Below are positions 1 to 9,298 of a stretch of DNA of 64,000 nt, piece by piece. Below the pieces are notes generated by a model. The model did no database searches and was not told where the DNA came from. It saw only the letters and a program-made list of their open reading frames with translations. The translations under genes were made by a program, and so were the position numbers. The DNA comes from Flavobacterium sp. SLB02 (lineage in GTDB: Bacteria > Bacteroidota > Bacteroidia > Flavobacteriales > Flavobacteriaceae): positions 2,350,049 to 2,414,048 of the forward strand of contig NZ_CP045928.1 in NCBI RefSeq assembly GCF_009664855.1. Reading direction: 5' to 3'. Within the stretch, counting starts at the first letter, position 1; each line of letters begins with the position of its first letter.

Positions 1-588
1 ACTAGCTATTAAAACTATTTCTTGCACAAAGACTATCTAAATGGTTCCTGAGACTTCCAGAATATAGCAATGGAGCCTCTAAACCAAATTGTTAAAGCCA
101 TTCAAAGACATACCTTACATATATAGTACGCCAATCTCTTGAAATCTTCCATAAAATTCATAGAAATTTGTCCAGTCGAGGTCACAAAAATTAAAATCCC
201 ATTTCTAACGAAATGGGATTTTTTTTTATGGGTAATTCATAGTTGTTTAACCAATTATCGGATCAACTGCAAAAGTTAGGTTTTAAGCAAAGAAATTGGT
301 TCTGGTGTTTAATGGGAGGATTTTTTTTCTATATTGACTTCATTTACAATGGAATAGTTCGGGAGCAAAAAAAAACAATTTCATGAAGCCGGTGGGACGT
401 TGGCAATAATTTTCAAAAACAAAAATAAGCAAGAACCACCCGCTGCCAAAATCTTATTCAGACTTTGCGTAATTTTTAAATCTTGCTGCAATCGTAAAAG
501 TGTGAGAAGTCTCCTGATTTTTAACGGGAACGCCTTGGCAAGGTATATGTTTAAAGAGTTGAAAAAAAACTAAAGTATTAACCTCTTG
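1..588. other. Gene-free region with coding debris
   Basis: No intact gene is visible. The first 180 bases carry only short, stop-riddled frames. On the - strand a short open frame ending at the stop at 454-456 reads GVPVKNQETSHTFT followed by a basic tail, which looks like the 3' remnant of a gene I do not recognise. Together with the broken genes just downstream, this suggests a stretch of decaying accessory DNA. The one clear element is the hairpin at 194-227. Confidence 0.4.
194..227 (+). terminator. Rho-independent terminator
   Basis: A perfect 12-bp stem (AAATCCCATTTC / GAAATGGGATTT) with a TAAC loop is followed by a T run. It would end a + strand transcript entering from outside the window or from the decayed region at 1-180. 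Confidence 0.75.
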
Positions 589-1129
589 ATGAAAATAAAA
601 CTATTCTTACCAATACTTACATTTCTTTTTTTTTTCGCTAAATTTTTGTTTTTCTCAAAATAACAGAAAACAATTAGAAACAAAAATTAATGTTGAAATT
701 GAAAGTAAAATTAAAGGTTTAAAAGAAGAAGTCGAATCACGACAGATGAATCCTTTTACAAAAAACATTTATTCTGAATTTGCAATCGATACTTTTAAAA
801 TTCAATATTTTAACAGAAGATTAAATAGGTCTCTAAAACTTAATAATATAGAAGAATTAGAACTTATCAAAAACAAAACTCATGATTACGAAAAATTAGT
901 AGAAAAATATTATGCCCTTTCAAAAAATGAATGCAATCAATCTGAAAGAACTGAATTAATAATTGCTTAAACTGCTTGGGAAAATTTTAAAAATAAAGAA
1001 TTTAACTGGTTTTCGAAAAGATTTGACGGCAGTCCGCTTGATAATAATTATTACTCTGAATATTGCGAAATAATAAGACAGAGAGTTTTAAATTTATATT
1101 TTTATTATACAGATTTAATAGAGCATTAG
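589..1129 (+). pseudogene. Broken LprI-like (DUF1311) lysozyme inhibitor family protein
   Basis: The reading starts at the ATG at 589 with a signal-peptide-like N-terminus (MKIKLFLPILTFLFFF). It then runs off frame in a long T run at 616-635 and stops at once. The next frame continues plausibly (SLNFCFSQNNRKQ, then a charged helical stretch) to 968, where a TAA interrupts it (a CAA would restore Gln), and the frame is open again to the TAG at 1127-1129. The C-terminal part has the LprI/DUF1311 pattern: a YxxLV..YYAL helix, AW..F.N.EF, and a C-terminal YCEIIRQR helix. LprI-type proteins are periplasmic lysozyme inhibitors. The family is assigned from pattern only. Two independent lesions argue for a real pseudogene, although the T run could hide a sequencing error. 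Confidence 0.5.
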
Positions 1130-1248
1130 AAATAAGATCATCAGCCAACACTTACTACAACCGATTTTGCAACTTAGCTTAATTTAACCCCAAACCTCTT
1201 GCAGGAAGTGAACATTAGCAGATATTAAGAGAGAAATCGCAATAAAGA

Positions 1249-1501
1249 ATGAAAATAACAAAATTTTTAATCCTTCTTTTTTTAATTTGCCCGTTCGGTT
1301 GTAAAAAGAACAATGAAACTTCATTTGATAGCAACCACGCTGACCACCAAAAACAACAAGTTATATTTCGGTAATTCCAATAGAACTTTTTATTCAGTAG
1401 ATTTACAAAATGCAAAAGTGTATTTAAAATTTGAAAGTGAATACAATCCATTTCACAAACCACTAATACTTGTCTTTTGTTTTTTTGAGTTCTTTTTCTA
1501 A
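1249..1501 (+). pseudogene. Frameshifted small lipoprotein remnant
   Basis: The ATG at 1249 opens a lipoprotein signal peptide (MKITKFLILLFLICPFGCKKN) with a lipobox-like FGC. The frame closes at 1372-1374. The overlapping +1 frame carries on with a good-looking stretch (KLYFGNSNRTFYSVDL, then VYLKFESEYNPF) to the stop at 1499-1501. One frameshift around 1330-1370 would join the two. The 3' part looks cut short. I do not recognise the family. Like the LprI-like remnant upstream, it belongs to a decaying stretch in front of the contractile-tail genes. Confidence 0.35.
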
Positions 1502-1747
1502 TCAACTCAATACATTTATGTCTTATTGAGACTCTAACGCAGAAGTCTTGTTATTTTCCTTAATCAGGACAGAAGCTTTTTTTCAACACCTGAATACAAG
1601 CTGTTTCACTAAAAACAGGTAAATATACTTACTCCCAAAATATTTATTCACAGTACTTTAGTGTTATAATAAAAAACTGTTAAGCATACTTATTTTTAAT
1701 TTATAGAATACATTCCCTCTTAAAATGAACGCTAAAAACTAAAATCA

Positions 1748-3325
1748 ATGAATCTATCTACCATTCAAACTTCTGGTGTTTACATTCAGGAATTAAATGC
1801 TTTTCCCAATTCTGTTGTTGGAGTTCCTAGCGCAGTACCAGCATTTATAGGGTACACACCTCAGGCTGCTTACGAAGGAAAATCGTATACTAATGTGCCA
1901 GTAAAAATCACGTCATTTACTGATTTTCAGGCTTTTTTCTGTTTGCCAGATCCTCCTGCACCTGCAAATCCTTCTAAACAGTACAAACCTGAATACTATT
2001 TGGTGGCAGAAAAAAGCCAGCCACTAAAGGGAGACTACATGCTCATTGCAGGAACCTATTATTCAATAGTTCCCGATCCTGAAACAGTTTACTATTTATA
2101 TAACAGCGTAAGGCTTTTTTATGAAAATGGCGGTGGAGATGCTTATATAGTTTCTGTAGGCAGTTACGGACCTCCGTCAAAAAAACCTGCGGCTGTTGGA
2201 GTTCCTGTTGTAAACCTAAATGTGCAGTTGGATGATTTGACCAAAGGTCTTTCTTTATTGATAAATGAACAGGAACCAACAATGTACATTTGTCCCGAAG
2301 CCACTTTATTAAGCGTAGAAGACAATGGAACGTTAATGCAGTCAATGCTTCTTCAGGCTGCACAAATGCAAACAGCAATGTGCCTGTTTGACATTATTGG
2401 CGGTGACGCCCCAGATCCTGTTTTGTATACTCAAGACATTACAAACTTCAGAATGAACACAGGTTCTGTTGGATTAAGCTACGGAATGGCATATTATCCT
2501 TTTATAGGAACGACGATAATGCAAAATTCTGAAATTGATTACACTACTTTATTTGGTGGCGATTTAAAACAGCTGGAAGCTATTCTTAATCCTCCAAGTG
2601 CTCCTAATTCTGCCGTTGCCGCAATTATTGCCAATATTCAAAATCCAGCAAGCACTTTGACTGTTGCGCAAAATCACAATGCGCTGCTTATTGCAAGCCC
2701 GACTTATTCCTTGATGATTAAACACATCGTTAATAATGCTAATATTCTTCCTCCAAGCGGAGGTATGGCAGGAGTTATTACTACAGTAGATAATGCTGTT
2801 GGACCCTGGCAAGCACCTGCAAATGCTTCTATTGTTGGTGCAGCATCATTGCCTATTTCTCTTTCAGAAAGCCAGCAAGTCAATTTAAACATCGATCCCG
2901 TGTCTGGTAAATCGATTAATGCTATTAGAACATTTAACGGTATAGGTATTCTAATCTGGGGAGCAAGAACACTAGACGGAAACAGTCAGGATTGGAGATA
3001 TATTTCAGTGAGAAGAACGATGATATTCTTAGAGCAATCTTGTAAACTCGCAGCTCAGGCATATGCATTTCAGCCTAATAATAAAAACACCTGGGATGCT
3101 GTAATCTCTATGATCAGCAGTTTTCTTACTTCAATTTGGAACCAAGGAGGTTTACAGGGAGCCAGTCCTTCTGATGCTTTTTCTGTAGCCTGCGGATTGG
3201 GTTCGACAATGACTGCAGATGACATTATTAATGGTCATATGAATGTAACTATAAAAGTTGCTGTTGTTCATCCTGCTGAATTTATCGTTCTGACATTTCA
3301 ACAGCAAATGGCAGCTTCCAGTTAA
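1748..3325 (+). CDS. Contractile tail sheath protein (eCIS / phage-tail type)
   Basis: This 525-residue protein is a sheath subunit of a contractile injection apparatus, the outer sleeve whose contraction drives the inner tube. The N-terminus (TSGVYIQELNAFPNSVVGV) is the usual opening of phage-tail and Afp/PVC-type sheaths. The C-terminal domain has the conserved GIGILIWGARTL, RYISVRRTMIFLEQS and final AEFIVLTFQQQ blocks. This is the phage-like family, not TssC of type VI systems. It leads a run of tail genes (tube, spike, PAAR) in one direction. Extracellular contractile systems usually carry two or three sheath paralogues; only one is present here. No baseplate, ATPase, LysM or cap gene is nearby, so the cluster looks reduced. 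Confidence 0.9.
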   Translation: MNLSTIQTSGVYIQELNAFPNSVVGVPSAVPAFIGYTPQAAYEGKSYTNVPVKITSFTDFQAFFCLPDPPAPANPSKQYKPEYYLVAEKSQPLKGDYMLIAGTYYSIVPDPETVYYLYNSVRLFYENGGGDAYIVSVGSYGPPSKKPAAVGVPVVNLNVQLDDLTKGLSLLINEQEPTMYICPEATLLSVEDNGTLMQSMLLQAAQMQTAMCLFDIIGGDAPDPVLYTQDITNFRMNTGSVGLSYGMAYYPFIGTTIMQNSEIDYTTLFGGDLKQLEAILNPPSAPNSAVAAIIANIQNPASTLTVAQNHNALLIASPTYSLMIKHIVNNANILPPSGGMAGVITTVDNAVGPWQAPANASIVGAASLPISLSESQQVNLNIDPVSGKSINAIRTFNGIGILIWGARTLDGNSQDWRYISVRRTMIFLEQSCKLAAQAYAFQPNNKNTWDAVISMISSFLTSIWNQGGLQGASPSDAFSVACGLGSTMTADDIINGHMNVTIKVAVVHPAEFIVLTFQQQMAASS

Positions 3326-3367
3326 TTAAATAATTACTCCATTAAGCGAATTTTAATTTAAAACAAT

Positions 3368-3837
3368 ATGATAACAGATGACGGAAGCGAACAAGGCTCA
3401 ACATGGCCCATGCCAAAGTTTAGATTCGAAGTAGATCTCGGAACAGAATTAGCAAAAGTAGCTTTTCAGGAAGTTAGCGGAATGGACATCGAAAATTCAA
3501 TTATAGAATATCGCAAGAGTAATAGTTCGCTTTTTCTGTAGAGAAAATGCCGGGTATTACCAAGTATGGAAACGTCACCATGAAGCGGGGAATCTTTGTA
3601 AATGATAATTCCTTTTGGGACTGGCATCAGCAAGTTATTACGAATACCATTAAAAGAAGAACAATACTTATAAAATTATTAGACGAAATAGGCGGCCTAA
3701 CCATGCAATGGACATTAAATAACGCTTGGCCCACCAAAATTACCAGTATAGATTTAAAATCTGATGCTAACGAAGTTGTAATAGATACAATAGAAATTGC
3801 TAACAAACCACTGATCATAAAAAACGGTGGTAAGTAA
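3368..3837 (+). pseudogene. Tail tube protein (gp19/Afp1-5 type), interrupted by a frameshift
   Basis: The tube protein is the inner sleeve through which effectors pass. The first frame starts at 3368 and gives 57 residues (WPMPKFRFEVDL, FQEVSGMDIE, then RKSNSSLF) before a TAG at 3539-3541. The -1 frame continues exactly where the family demands (SVEKMPGITKYGNVTMKRGIF) to 3837. The break lies at the T run 3531-3535: one more T restores a single frame of about 155 residues, the normal size. It is therefore either a loss-of-function mutation, a sequencing error, or -1 slippage on TTT. The downstream frame also ends normally (KPLIIKNGGK) and shows no further damage. Confidence 0.85.
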
Positions 3838-4012
3838 TCATTATGCCTTCGGCTTTTATTGTACTCTTCATTTGCTGGTGCAGATGCAGCTATCAAAGAG
3901 GCATTTTGAATTGCGTGCGTAAACCATCATGTAAATCGAAATAAGAGAATTGTTTATCAAAATAAAAACTATAACGAAAAATTCATTTTACCACCTCTAA
4001 TCCCCCTAATTA

Positions 4013-5812
4013 ATGAGTACTTCAACCGAAATAAAAAGTGGCGGAATCGCAACATTTTCAGTAAAAGTTAATGGTACGCCAATAGCTGATGAACTGAGTG
4101 TACTTTCAATTCATATTGAAAAAAAAGTAAACCAAATTGCTTCAGCAAAAATTACAATTCTGGACGGAGAAGCCAGTACAGGTACGTTTGACGCCAGTTC
4201 TTCTGCTGTTTTTGTACCCGGCGCAGCAATTAGTATTGAAGCAGGATACGACAACAATAATTCTGGTATTTTCTCAGGATTGATTATGAGCCAGACCATT
4301 CGTGTTGATAATCTGACAGGATCATCTTTAGAAATTGAGTGTTGTGATAATGCTGTAAAAATGACTGTAGGCCGTAAAAGTCTCACCTTTTCTAAACAAA
4401 AAGATAGTGAAATTATATCATCGATAATAGCAAACTATTCACAATTAAGCGCAGATGTTACTGCGACAAGCACAACTTGGCCACAACAAGTCCAGTATTA
4501 TGTTACAGATTGGTATTATATTATGGCTCTTGCCGAGGCAAATGGGCTAATAGTAACAACTTTAAACGGCAAAATTTCAGTAAATCCTCCTGATAAAAAC
4601 ACAACATCTGTCCTGACGGTAACATATGGCGATAATCTGCTTGAGTTTAATGCCAAATTAAATGCTCTTACTCAATTAGGGAACGTCACCGCCAGTAGCT
4701 GGGATTTTAAGACCCAGGCAATTGTAAGTGGTAATGCTGCTCCAAATGTTTCAGGAGCTGGAAATTTAACCACAAAAAAACTTTCTGAAGTTATTGGACT
4801 TCCTGTCTATCAAATACAGACTTCTGCATCTTTAGAAACTGCCGAATTGACTAATTGGTCCAAAGCACAAATTATCAAAAGTGAATATTCTAAAATAACT
4901 GGAGAAGCCAAATTTCAAGGCACAAATTTAGTTGATCCCGGAAAATACATGACCTTTGCCGGTCTTGGAGATCGTTTTAACGGTGATTATATAATTGGAG
5001 GAGTTGTACACGATTTGTCGCAGGGAAACTGGATTACTGGAGTTACACTAGGACTTTCTCCTTTTTGGTTTACCCAGGAGCCAAATGTTGCGGCACCACC
5101 CGCTTCCGGACTTGTTCCCGGAGCAAAAGGTCTCCTTAACGGAACTGTCAAAAAGATGTATGAAGATCCCGACTCTCAATACCGGGTTTTAGTTGATGTT
5201 CCCTTATTAGATCCAAATGGTACAGGAATATGGGCCCGTCTTGCCAATTTTTATTCGACAAGCGGAGCCGGAGCTTTTTTCATGCCCGAAGTTGGAGATG
5301 AAATCATTTTGGGTTTCATAAACGAAGATCCACGTTATCCAATAATACTTGGAAGCGTCTATAGCAGTACAACCAATAAACCTCTTACTGGTTTAGATCC
5401 AAATCAAAAAAATTCAATAAAAGCCATTGTTACCAAATCAGGCATCTCTGTACAATTTGATGATGAAAACAAAATATGGACCGTAGCAACGCCTAATAAA
5501 AACACCATCATTATCAGTGATAAAGACAAGAAAATCACGATACAGGACGAAAATGAGAACAGCATCATAATGTCAAGCAGCGGCATCGATTTGTCAAGTC
5601 AGAAAAACATCAATATTTCAGCCAGTCAAAATGTAAACATCAAAGGAAATCAAGGTGTTACAATACAGTCAAGTGGCGGAGATATCTCATTAAAAGGCCT
5701 GAACATCAAAGAAAACGCAGATATGCAATACAGCGCTCAAGGCGGACAAATGGCACAAATATCCGGAGGAATGCAATTAACACTAAAAGGTGCAATGGTA
5801 ACGATTAATTAA
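4013..5812 (+). CDS. VgrG/gp27-gp5-like spike protein
   Basis: This 599-residue protein should form the trimeric spike at the tip of the tail. Residues 1-370 are the gp27-like hub part. An OB-fold follows (GTVKKMYEDPDSQYRVLV, GIWARLANFYS, MPEVGDEIILGF, RYPIILGSVYS), which is the gp5/VgrG signature. The last 130 residues are a repetitive beta-helix-like stretch with many NI, SGG and isoleucine-ladder steps. No effector domain is fused at the C-terminus. It lies between the tube remnant and the PAAR gene, matching the Afp8-Afp10 order of extracellular contractile systems. Confidence 0.9.
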   Translation: MSTSTEIKSGGIATFSVKVNGTPIADELSVLSIHIEKKVNQIASAKITILDGEASTGTFDASSSAVFVPGAAISIEAGYDNNNSGIFSGLIMSQTIRVDNLTGSSLEIECCDNAVKMTVGRKSLTFSKQKDSEIISSIIANYSQLSADVTATSTTWPQQVQYYVTDWYYIMALAEANGLIVTTLNGKISVNPPDKNTTSVLTVTYGDNLLEFNAKLNALTQLGNVTASSWDFKTQAIVSGNAAPNVSGAGNLTTKKLSEVIGLPVYQIQTSASLETAELTNWSKAQIIKSEYSKITGEAKFQGTNLVDPGKYMTFAGLGDRFNGDYIIGGVVHDLSQGNWITGVTLGLSPFWFTQEPNVAAPPASGLVPGAKGLLNGTVKKMYEDPDSQYRVLVDVPLLDPNGTGIWARLANFYSTSGAGAFFMPEVGDEIILGFINEDPRYPIILGSVYSSTTNKPLTGLDPNQKNSIKAIVTKSGISVQFDDENKIWTVATPNKNTIIISDKDKKITIQDENENSIIMSSSGIDLSSQKNINISASQNVNIKGNQGVTIQSSGGDISLKGLNIKENADMQYSAQGGQMAQISGGMQLTLKGAMVTIN

Positions 5813-5952
5813 TGGTAAATTATTCACCGTGTACAACTAGCTTCCGCTAAATTAATTACAATTTAAATTTTGTCAAAGTTTTAAACTTTTACAACGTCGA
5901 CTCAAAAGTTTAAAGCATCGATTAAACAATTAACCATTAAACAATTAAAATT

Positions 5953-6252
5953 ATGCCACCAGCAGCAAGACTTACAGACTTTCATGAATGCCCATTAATT
6001 ACTCCCGGGCTGCCGCCAATTCCGCATGTAGGCGGACCTATTGCAGGGCCAGGTGCACCTACAGTTTTAATAGCAGGGCTCCCCGCCGCCAGAGTTGGAG
6101 ATATGCTGGTTTGTGTTGGACCTCCAGATTCTATCATTACAGGATCGGCAACGGTTATGATATGTGGTATGCCTGCTGCGAGAATAGGAGATAAAACTTC
6201 TCATGGGGGAACAATTATCCTTGGAGCATTTAATGTGATAATCGGTGGATAA
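5953..6252 (+). CDS. PAAR-domain tip protein
   Basis: This 99-residue protein caps the spike. It shows the PAAR repeat architecture: an N-terminal MPPAARLTD, then Pro-Ala-Ala-Arg-like turns (GLPAARVGDM, GMPAARIGDK) and glycine-rich strands (GGPIAGPGAP, GGTIILGAFNVIIGG). Cys and His residues suited to binding the tip metal are present (ECP, CGM, SHGG). There is no C-terminal toxin extension, so any cargo would be separate. It is the last gene of the tail module; a bidirectional terminator follows 63 bases later. Confidence 0.9.
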   Translation: MPPAARLTDFHECPLITPGLPPIPHVGGPIAGPGAPTVLIAGLPAARVGDMLVCVGPPDSIITGSATVMICGMPAARIGDKTSHGGTIILGAFNVIIGG

Positions 6253-6314
6253 TACAACAGACAAATATCTCTAAAATTAAAGATACAGGAAATAATAAGA
6301 ACAAAACAAATGAT

Positions 6315-6354
6315 AAAAAAAGCACTGAAAACCAATTATTTTCAGTGCTTTTTT
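6315..6354. terminator. Bidirectional terminator
   Basis: A long stem (AAAAAAGCACTGAAAA against TTTTCAGTGCTTTTTT) with an A run on one side and a T run on the other. It lies between the convergent PAAR gene and the M28 peptidase gene and serves both. Confidence 0.85.
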
Positions 6355-6376
6355 GAATCTTTATAATGTATTTATG

Positions 6377-7681
6377 CTATTTCAATTGAGTAGTATTTAC
6401 TCTTGTTGGCGTATCTTTTCCACTAATAATCGAAGAAGAACTTATTGCAATTGATTTTATTATTTGGGTCATGTTATCAATATCTAACGTTTCAAATTCA
6501 TCATCTACTGTGTGATACGTTGGCTCATTATCCATTTTTGAAGTAGAAACGGTATGAGCAGGAACTCCAAGCCTGGCTAACGTAGCGTTGTCTGAGCGGT
6601 AAAATAATTGTTGTTCAGGATACGGATCTGCATAAAATGTAAAATTTGTTCCTGTTAAATTAGTTTGTAAAATCTGTCCCATATTCGACTTTTCGAAACC
6701 TGTAATGTAAGCAGAGTTTTTACCCCATTTAGATTCTGTTCCTATCATTTCGATATTGAACATCGCAATCACTTTTTCAGGCTCAAGCTGTTTAGAAAAA
6801 TATTTGGCTCCATAACCACCTATTTCTTCAGCTACAAATGTGGTAAAAATAATAGTACGCTCGTTGTTATTTTGTTTTTTAAAATATTTAGCAAGCATAA
6901 TTACTGCTGTTGTTCCAGCGGCATCATCATTAGCACCATTATAAATAGAATCTGTTGCAGAATGCGGAGCACCTTCTTCGGGAGAGCCTACTCCTAAATG
7001 ATCATAATGTCCTGAAAAAATCACATACTCATTTGGTTTACTTTTTCCGGGTAATATTCCAACAACATTATTCAATGTTTTTTTGGAGATTACATTCGTT
7101 AATTCAACAGAAAAAGTAGTCGCTTCAAGGGTGCCAAAAACAAACATAATGGTATTGTTTCCAGGATTAGCATTTAGTCGATCAATGTGTTGAATATTCG
7201 GTAAAACATTATCAAATGAAGGGTCAACTAGTATCAAAAGATTTTTCGAACTTTTATAATATTCATTAAATTTCTCGCCAATGTTGTCCCCTTTATTGAT
7301 TTTTACAATAGAAATATCACTTTTTTCAGTTAAAGAAACTTGAGGAACGTAGGAGAATGTTACCACTTGATTATTATTTATTTCTTTGCCATCAATAGTA
7401 ATTTTTGAAGAAACTGCTTTAGAGCCAGTAATCGAAAATTCTTGTCTGTAATTTGTTGCTGAATTGAAAGTTTGCAAACCAATTTGTTTAAACTCTGATT
7501 CTATAAAGGCTGATGCTTTGTCAATACCGGGAGTAAAAGTTCTCCTGCCCTGCATGTCATCAGCCGAAAGTATTTTCTCTATACGAGCTACTTCCTTGGT
7601 CGTAATAATTTTATCAATCGATTGCCCATGTACATTAAAACATTGACTTAGAACAAACATACTTACAATAATTTTTTTCAT
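6377..7681 (-). CDS. Secreted M28 family zinc aminopeptidase
   Basis: This 434-residue exopeptidase starts with a clear signal peptide (MKKIIVSMFVLSQCFNVHGQ). The M28 metal ligands can be followed in order: HYDHLGVG, NGANDDAAG, the general-base pair in VAEEIGGYG, NIEMIG, and the final His in EPTYHTVDDEFE. The region before the catalytic core (about residues 90-200) has the PA-like inserted segment common in this family. It probably releases N-terminal amino acids in the periplasm or outside the cell. It stands alone; the upstream region has a TACATTTG box on the - strand (7715-7722) as a possible -7 element, but no well-spaced -33 TTG. Confidence 0.9.
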   Translation of the reverse strand: MKKIIVSMFVLSQCFNVHGQSIDKIITTKEVARIEKILSADDMQGRRTFTPGIDKASAFIESEFKQIGLQTFNSATNYRQEFSITGSKAVSSKITIDGKEINNNQVVTFSYVPQVSLTEKSDISIVKINKGDNIGEKFNEYYKSSKNLLILVDPSFDNVLPNIQHIDRLNANPGNNTIMFVFGTLEATTFSVELTNVISKKTLNNVVGILPGKSKPNEYVIFSGHYDHLGVGSPEEGAPHSATDSIYNGANDDAAGTTAVIMLAKYFKKQNNNERTIIFTTFVAEEIGGYGAKYFSKQLEPEKVIAMFNIEMIGTESKWGKNSAYITGFEKSNMGQILQTNLTGTNFTFYADPYPEQQLFYRSDNATLARLGVPAHTVSTSKMDNEPTYHTVDDEFETLDIDNMTQIIKSIAISSSSIISGKDTPTRVNTTQLK

Positions 7682-8004
7682 ATTTTACTTTTATAAATAA
7701 TATTTTAGTTAAACCAAATGTACATTAATTATTCTCACAATTTAGAGTTCTGTCGCAGCTGTGAGAATCAAATATAAGAATTTAAGTAATTTAAAAGTTA
7801 GTCTGCCAATTTACAGAATGATTTAAACATAGTGATCTCTGGTTCAATGATTTTTAATGGATATAAAAAGATTTACAACCTGAAGAGAACAAGCGTGTGC
7901 GAAGTCGGAAAACTTCGCACAGCTTAGAATCTCCAAATAAAATATTACCTATCTTTAACAAACTAAAGTGAAGCGTTAATTTAATCTATGAAAAACCTTA
8001 TGAT
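7682..8004. other. Intergenic region with one hairpin
   Basis: Divergent upstream region of the M28 peptidase and the following membrane protein. It holds a 9-bp inverted repeat (GTGCGAAGT at 7897-7905 with ACTTCGCAC at 7912-7920) without a T run, of unknown role. Nothing else stands out. Confidence 0.4.
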
Positions 8005-8658
8005 ATGAAATTTTGGAAAGGCTTTATTATATTTTGGATAATCTATCTCTTGTTGTTCGCTATTGGACTACCACTCATTCTGCATTACGCAGGAAATCAT
8101 CATAAAAGCGATTATGAGATGATTCACACATCTGCCAGCGAAGCATTCGTTTTACTTAGTCTGGGCACGGTACTTTGGTTCATCGTATTTATTTATTACA
8201 TCAAGCACTTTTTGATCAATCTTTCGAAAAAAGATGGTAGTATTCAATCGTTTGAGCATGGCAAAAAAAGAAAAGAAACCACTTCGGAAGAGTTTGAATT
8301 TATGGACTCAAAACCGTATCAACGACACTTTGAATCGGGCAATAACACCAGAATAGACAGGCAGGTCGAAAAATCGAATGCCAAAAACATAGCCCTCACT
8401 GTGATTGGACTGCTATTATTGATTGCTTTGGCAGCAGGAATATTGTTTTATAGTTATATAAATGAAAGCCATGGCTATGGTTGGCGATACTTGTATTTTT
8501 GGCATCCTTACATCATGATTCCCGGCTCTTTTATTTTTTATTTAAGTTTTTTCTTTGGTATTACAAATAGTATTTTTTCAAAATTTTTCGGTAATTCACA
8601 ACTACTGAAAAAGATAACGCAAGGTTCAAATAAGGAGCGTAATAATCGAAATCAGTAG
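8005..8658 (+). CDS. Hypothetical four-helix membrane protein
   Basis: 217 residues with hydrophobic segments at about 8-28, 50-67, 127-148 and 170-190. A charged cytoplasmic-type loop lies between helices 2 and 3 (about residues 78-125, rich in Lys, Glu and Arg), and the tail is basic. The family was not recognised. The aromatic motif before helix 4 (YGWRYLYFWHPYIMIPGSF) is distinctive. It is convergent with the DUF4468 gene and separated from it by only 37 bases; no partner gene suggests a function. Confidence 0.65.
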   Translation: MKFWKGFIIFWIIYLLLFAIGLPLILHYAGNHHKSDYEMIHTSASEAFVLLSLGTVLWFIVFIYYIKHFLINLSKKDGSIQSFEHGKKRKETTSEEFEFMDSKPYQRHFESGNNTRIDRQVEKSNAKNIALTVIGLLLLIALAAGILFYSYINESHGYGWRYLYFWHPYIMIPGSFIFYLSFFFGITNSIFSKFFGNSQLLKKITQGSNKERNNRNQ

Positions 8659-8695
8659 AAATGACAATATGGAAAATCTGCGATGTAAATTTTCA

Positions 8696-9298
8696 TTACC
8701 AATTATTTATCTTTTGAGATTTTTCGATGATTTGTTTTAAAACCGAATTGAAATGATTGTTTAATCCATTAGAGGCATCTTCTAAAAGAAGTTTTCCATT
8801 TTTATCATAAATAGCAACTCTATCCTTATCGCCTTTTACAAGTTTTAGAGTAGCCCATCCACTGCTTCCCCATCCACTTGTAGGTCTGTAAGTTCCTTCA
8901 TACCTTCGTTTGCATTCAAAAACAGGACTGTTAATTCGAATCTTACCGTCTTTAAAAAGAAAAGATAACGTATAAGATAAGTCATATTTATAAATTCCTT
9001 TTCCAAAACCTCCAGCGCTATGCTTTACAGTTAGCTCATTTTCTTCATACGCAGTCAAACTAATACTCTCCCCTTCGACTACATTGAGTCCTTTTTGTGG
9101 ATTACTGTACAATGAGTTAATGGCATTGAGTACATTCTTGTACAAATCCTTTTGTTTTGCGTTTGACACATTCACTACCGTATAATCGCTATTGTCATTT
9201 GACACAAAGCCCTGTGGAGTTAGTTTAAAATATTGTGCGAAGCTTAGCTGTGTAACAAGCACAAGTATGGCAATACTAAGTGTTTTGTTTATGTTCAT
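8696..9298 (-). CDS. Secreted DUF4468 (TBP-like fold) protein
   Basis: This protein starts with a signal peptide (MNINKTLSIAILVLVTQLSFAQ). The mature part has the DUF4468 pattern, including DLYKNVLNAINSLY and an edge strand ending in a YDLSYTLSFLFKDGKIRI block. The family is common in Bacteroidetes; its function is unknown. An in-frame ATG at 9355 would add 19 residues before the signal peptide. I prefer 9298 because the signal peptide begins there and because a near-perfect promoter at 9357-9388 would start transcription at about 9350. Confidence 0.8.
   Translation of the reverse strand: MNINKTLSIAILVLVTQLSFAQYFKLTPQGFVSNDNSDYTVVNVSNAKQKDLYKNVLNAINSLYSNPQKGLNVVEGESISLTAYEENELTVKHSAGGFGKGIYKYDLSYTLSFLFKDGKIRINSPVFECKRRYEGTYRPTSGWGSSGWATLKLVKGDKDRVAIYDKNGKLLLEDASNGLNNHFNSVLKQIIEKSQKINNW

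Noticed and set aside
1..180. Possible tyrosine-recombinase remnant (a degenerate NGVP-ET-SRI-like stretch around 40-90)
   Set aside because: It needs several frame changes and the catalytic His-x-x-Arg and Tyr motifs are not seen; the resemblance is too weak to call.
1215..1505. Open frame on the - strand
   Set aside because: It mirrors the broken lipoprotein gene on the + strand and its translation has no family character.
1748..6252. Type VI secretion system
   Set aside because: The sheath is of the phage/Afp type rather than TssB/TssC, and no TssJLM or other membrane-complex genes are present.
6067..6264. Open frame on the - strand opposite the PAAR gene
   Set aside because: Shadow of a strong PAAR match; its composition is low-complexity and no start context is seen.
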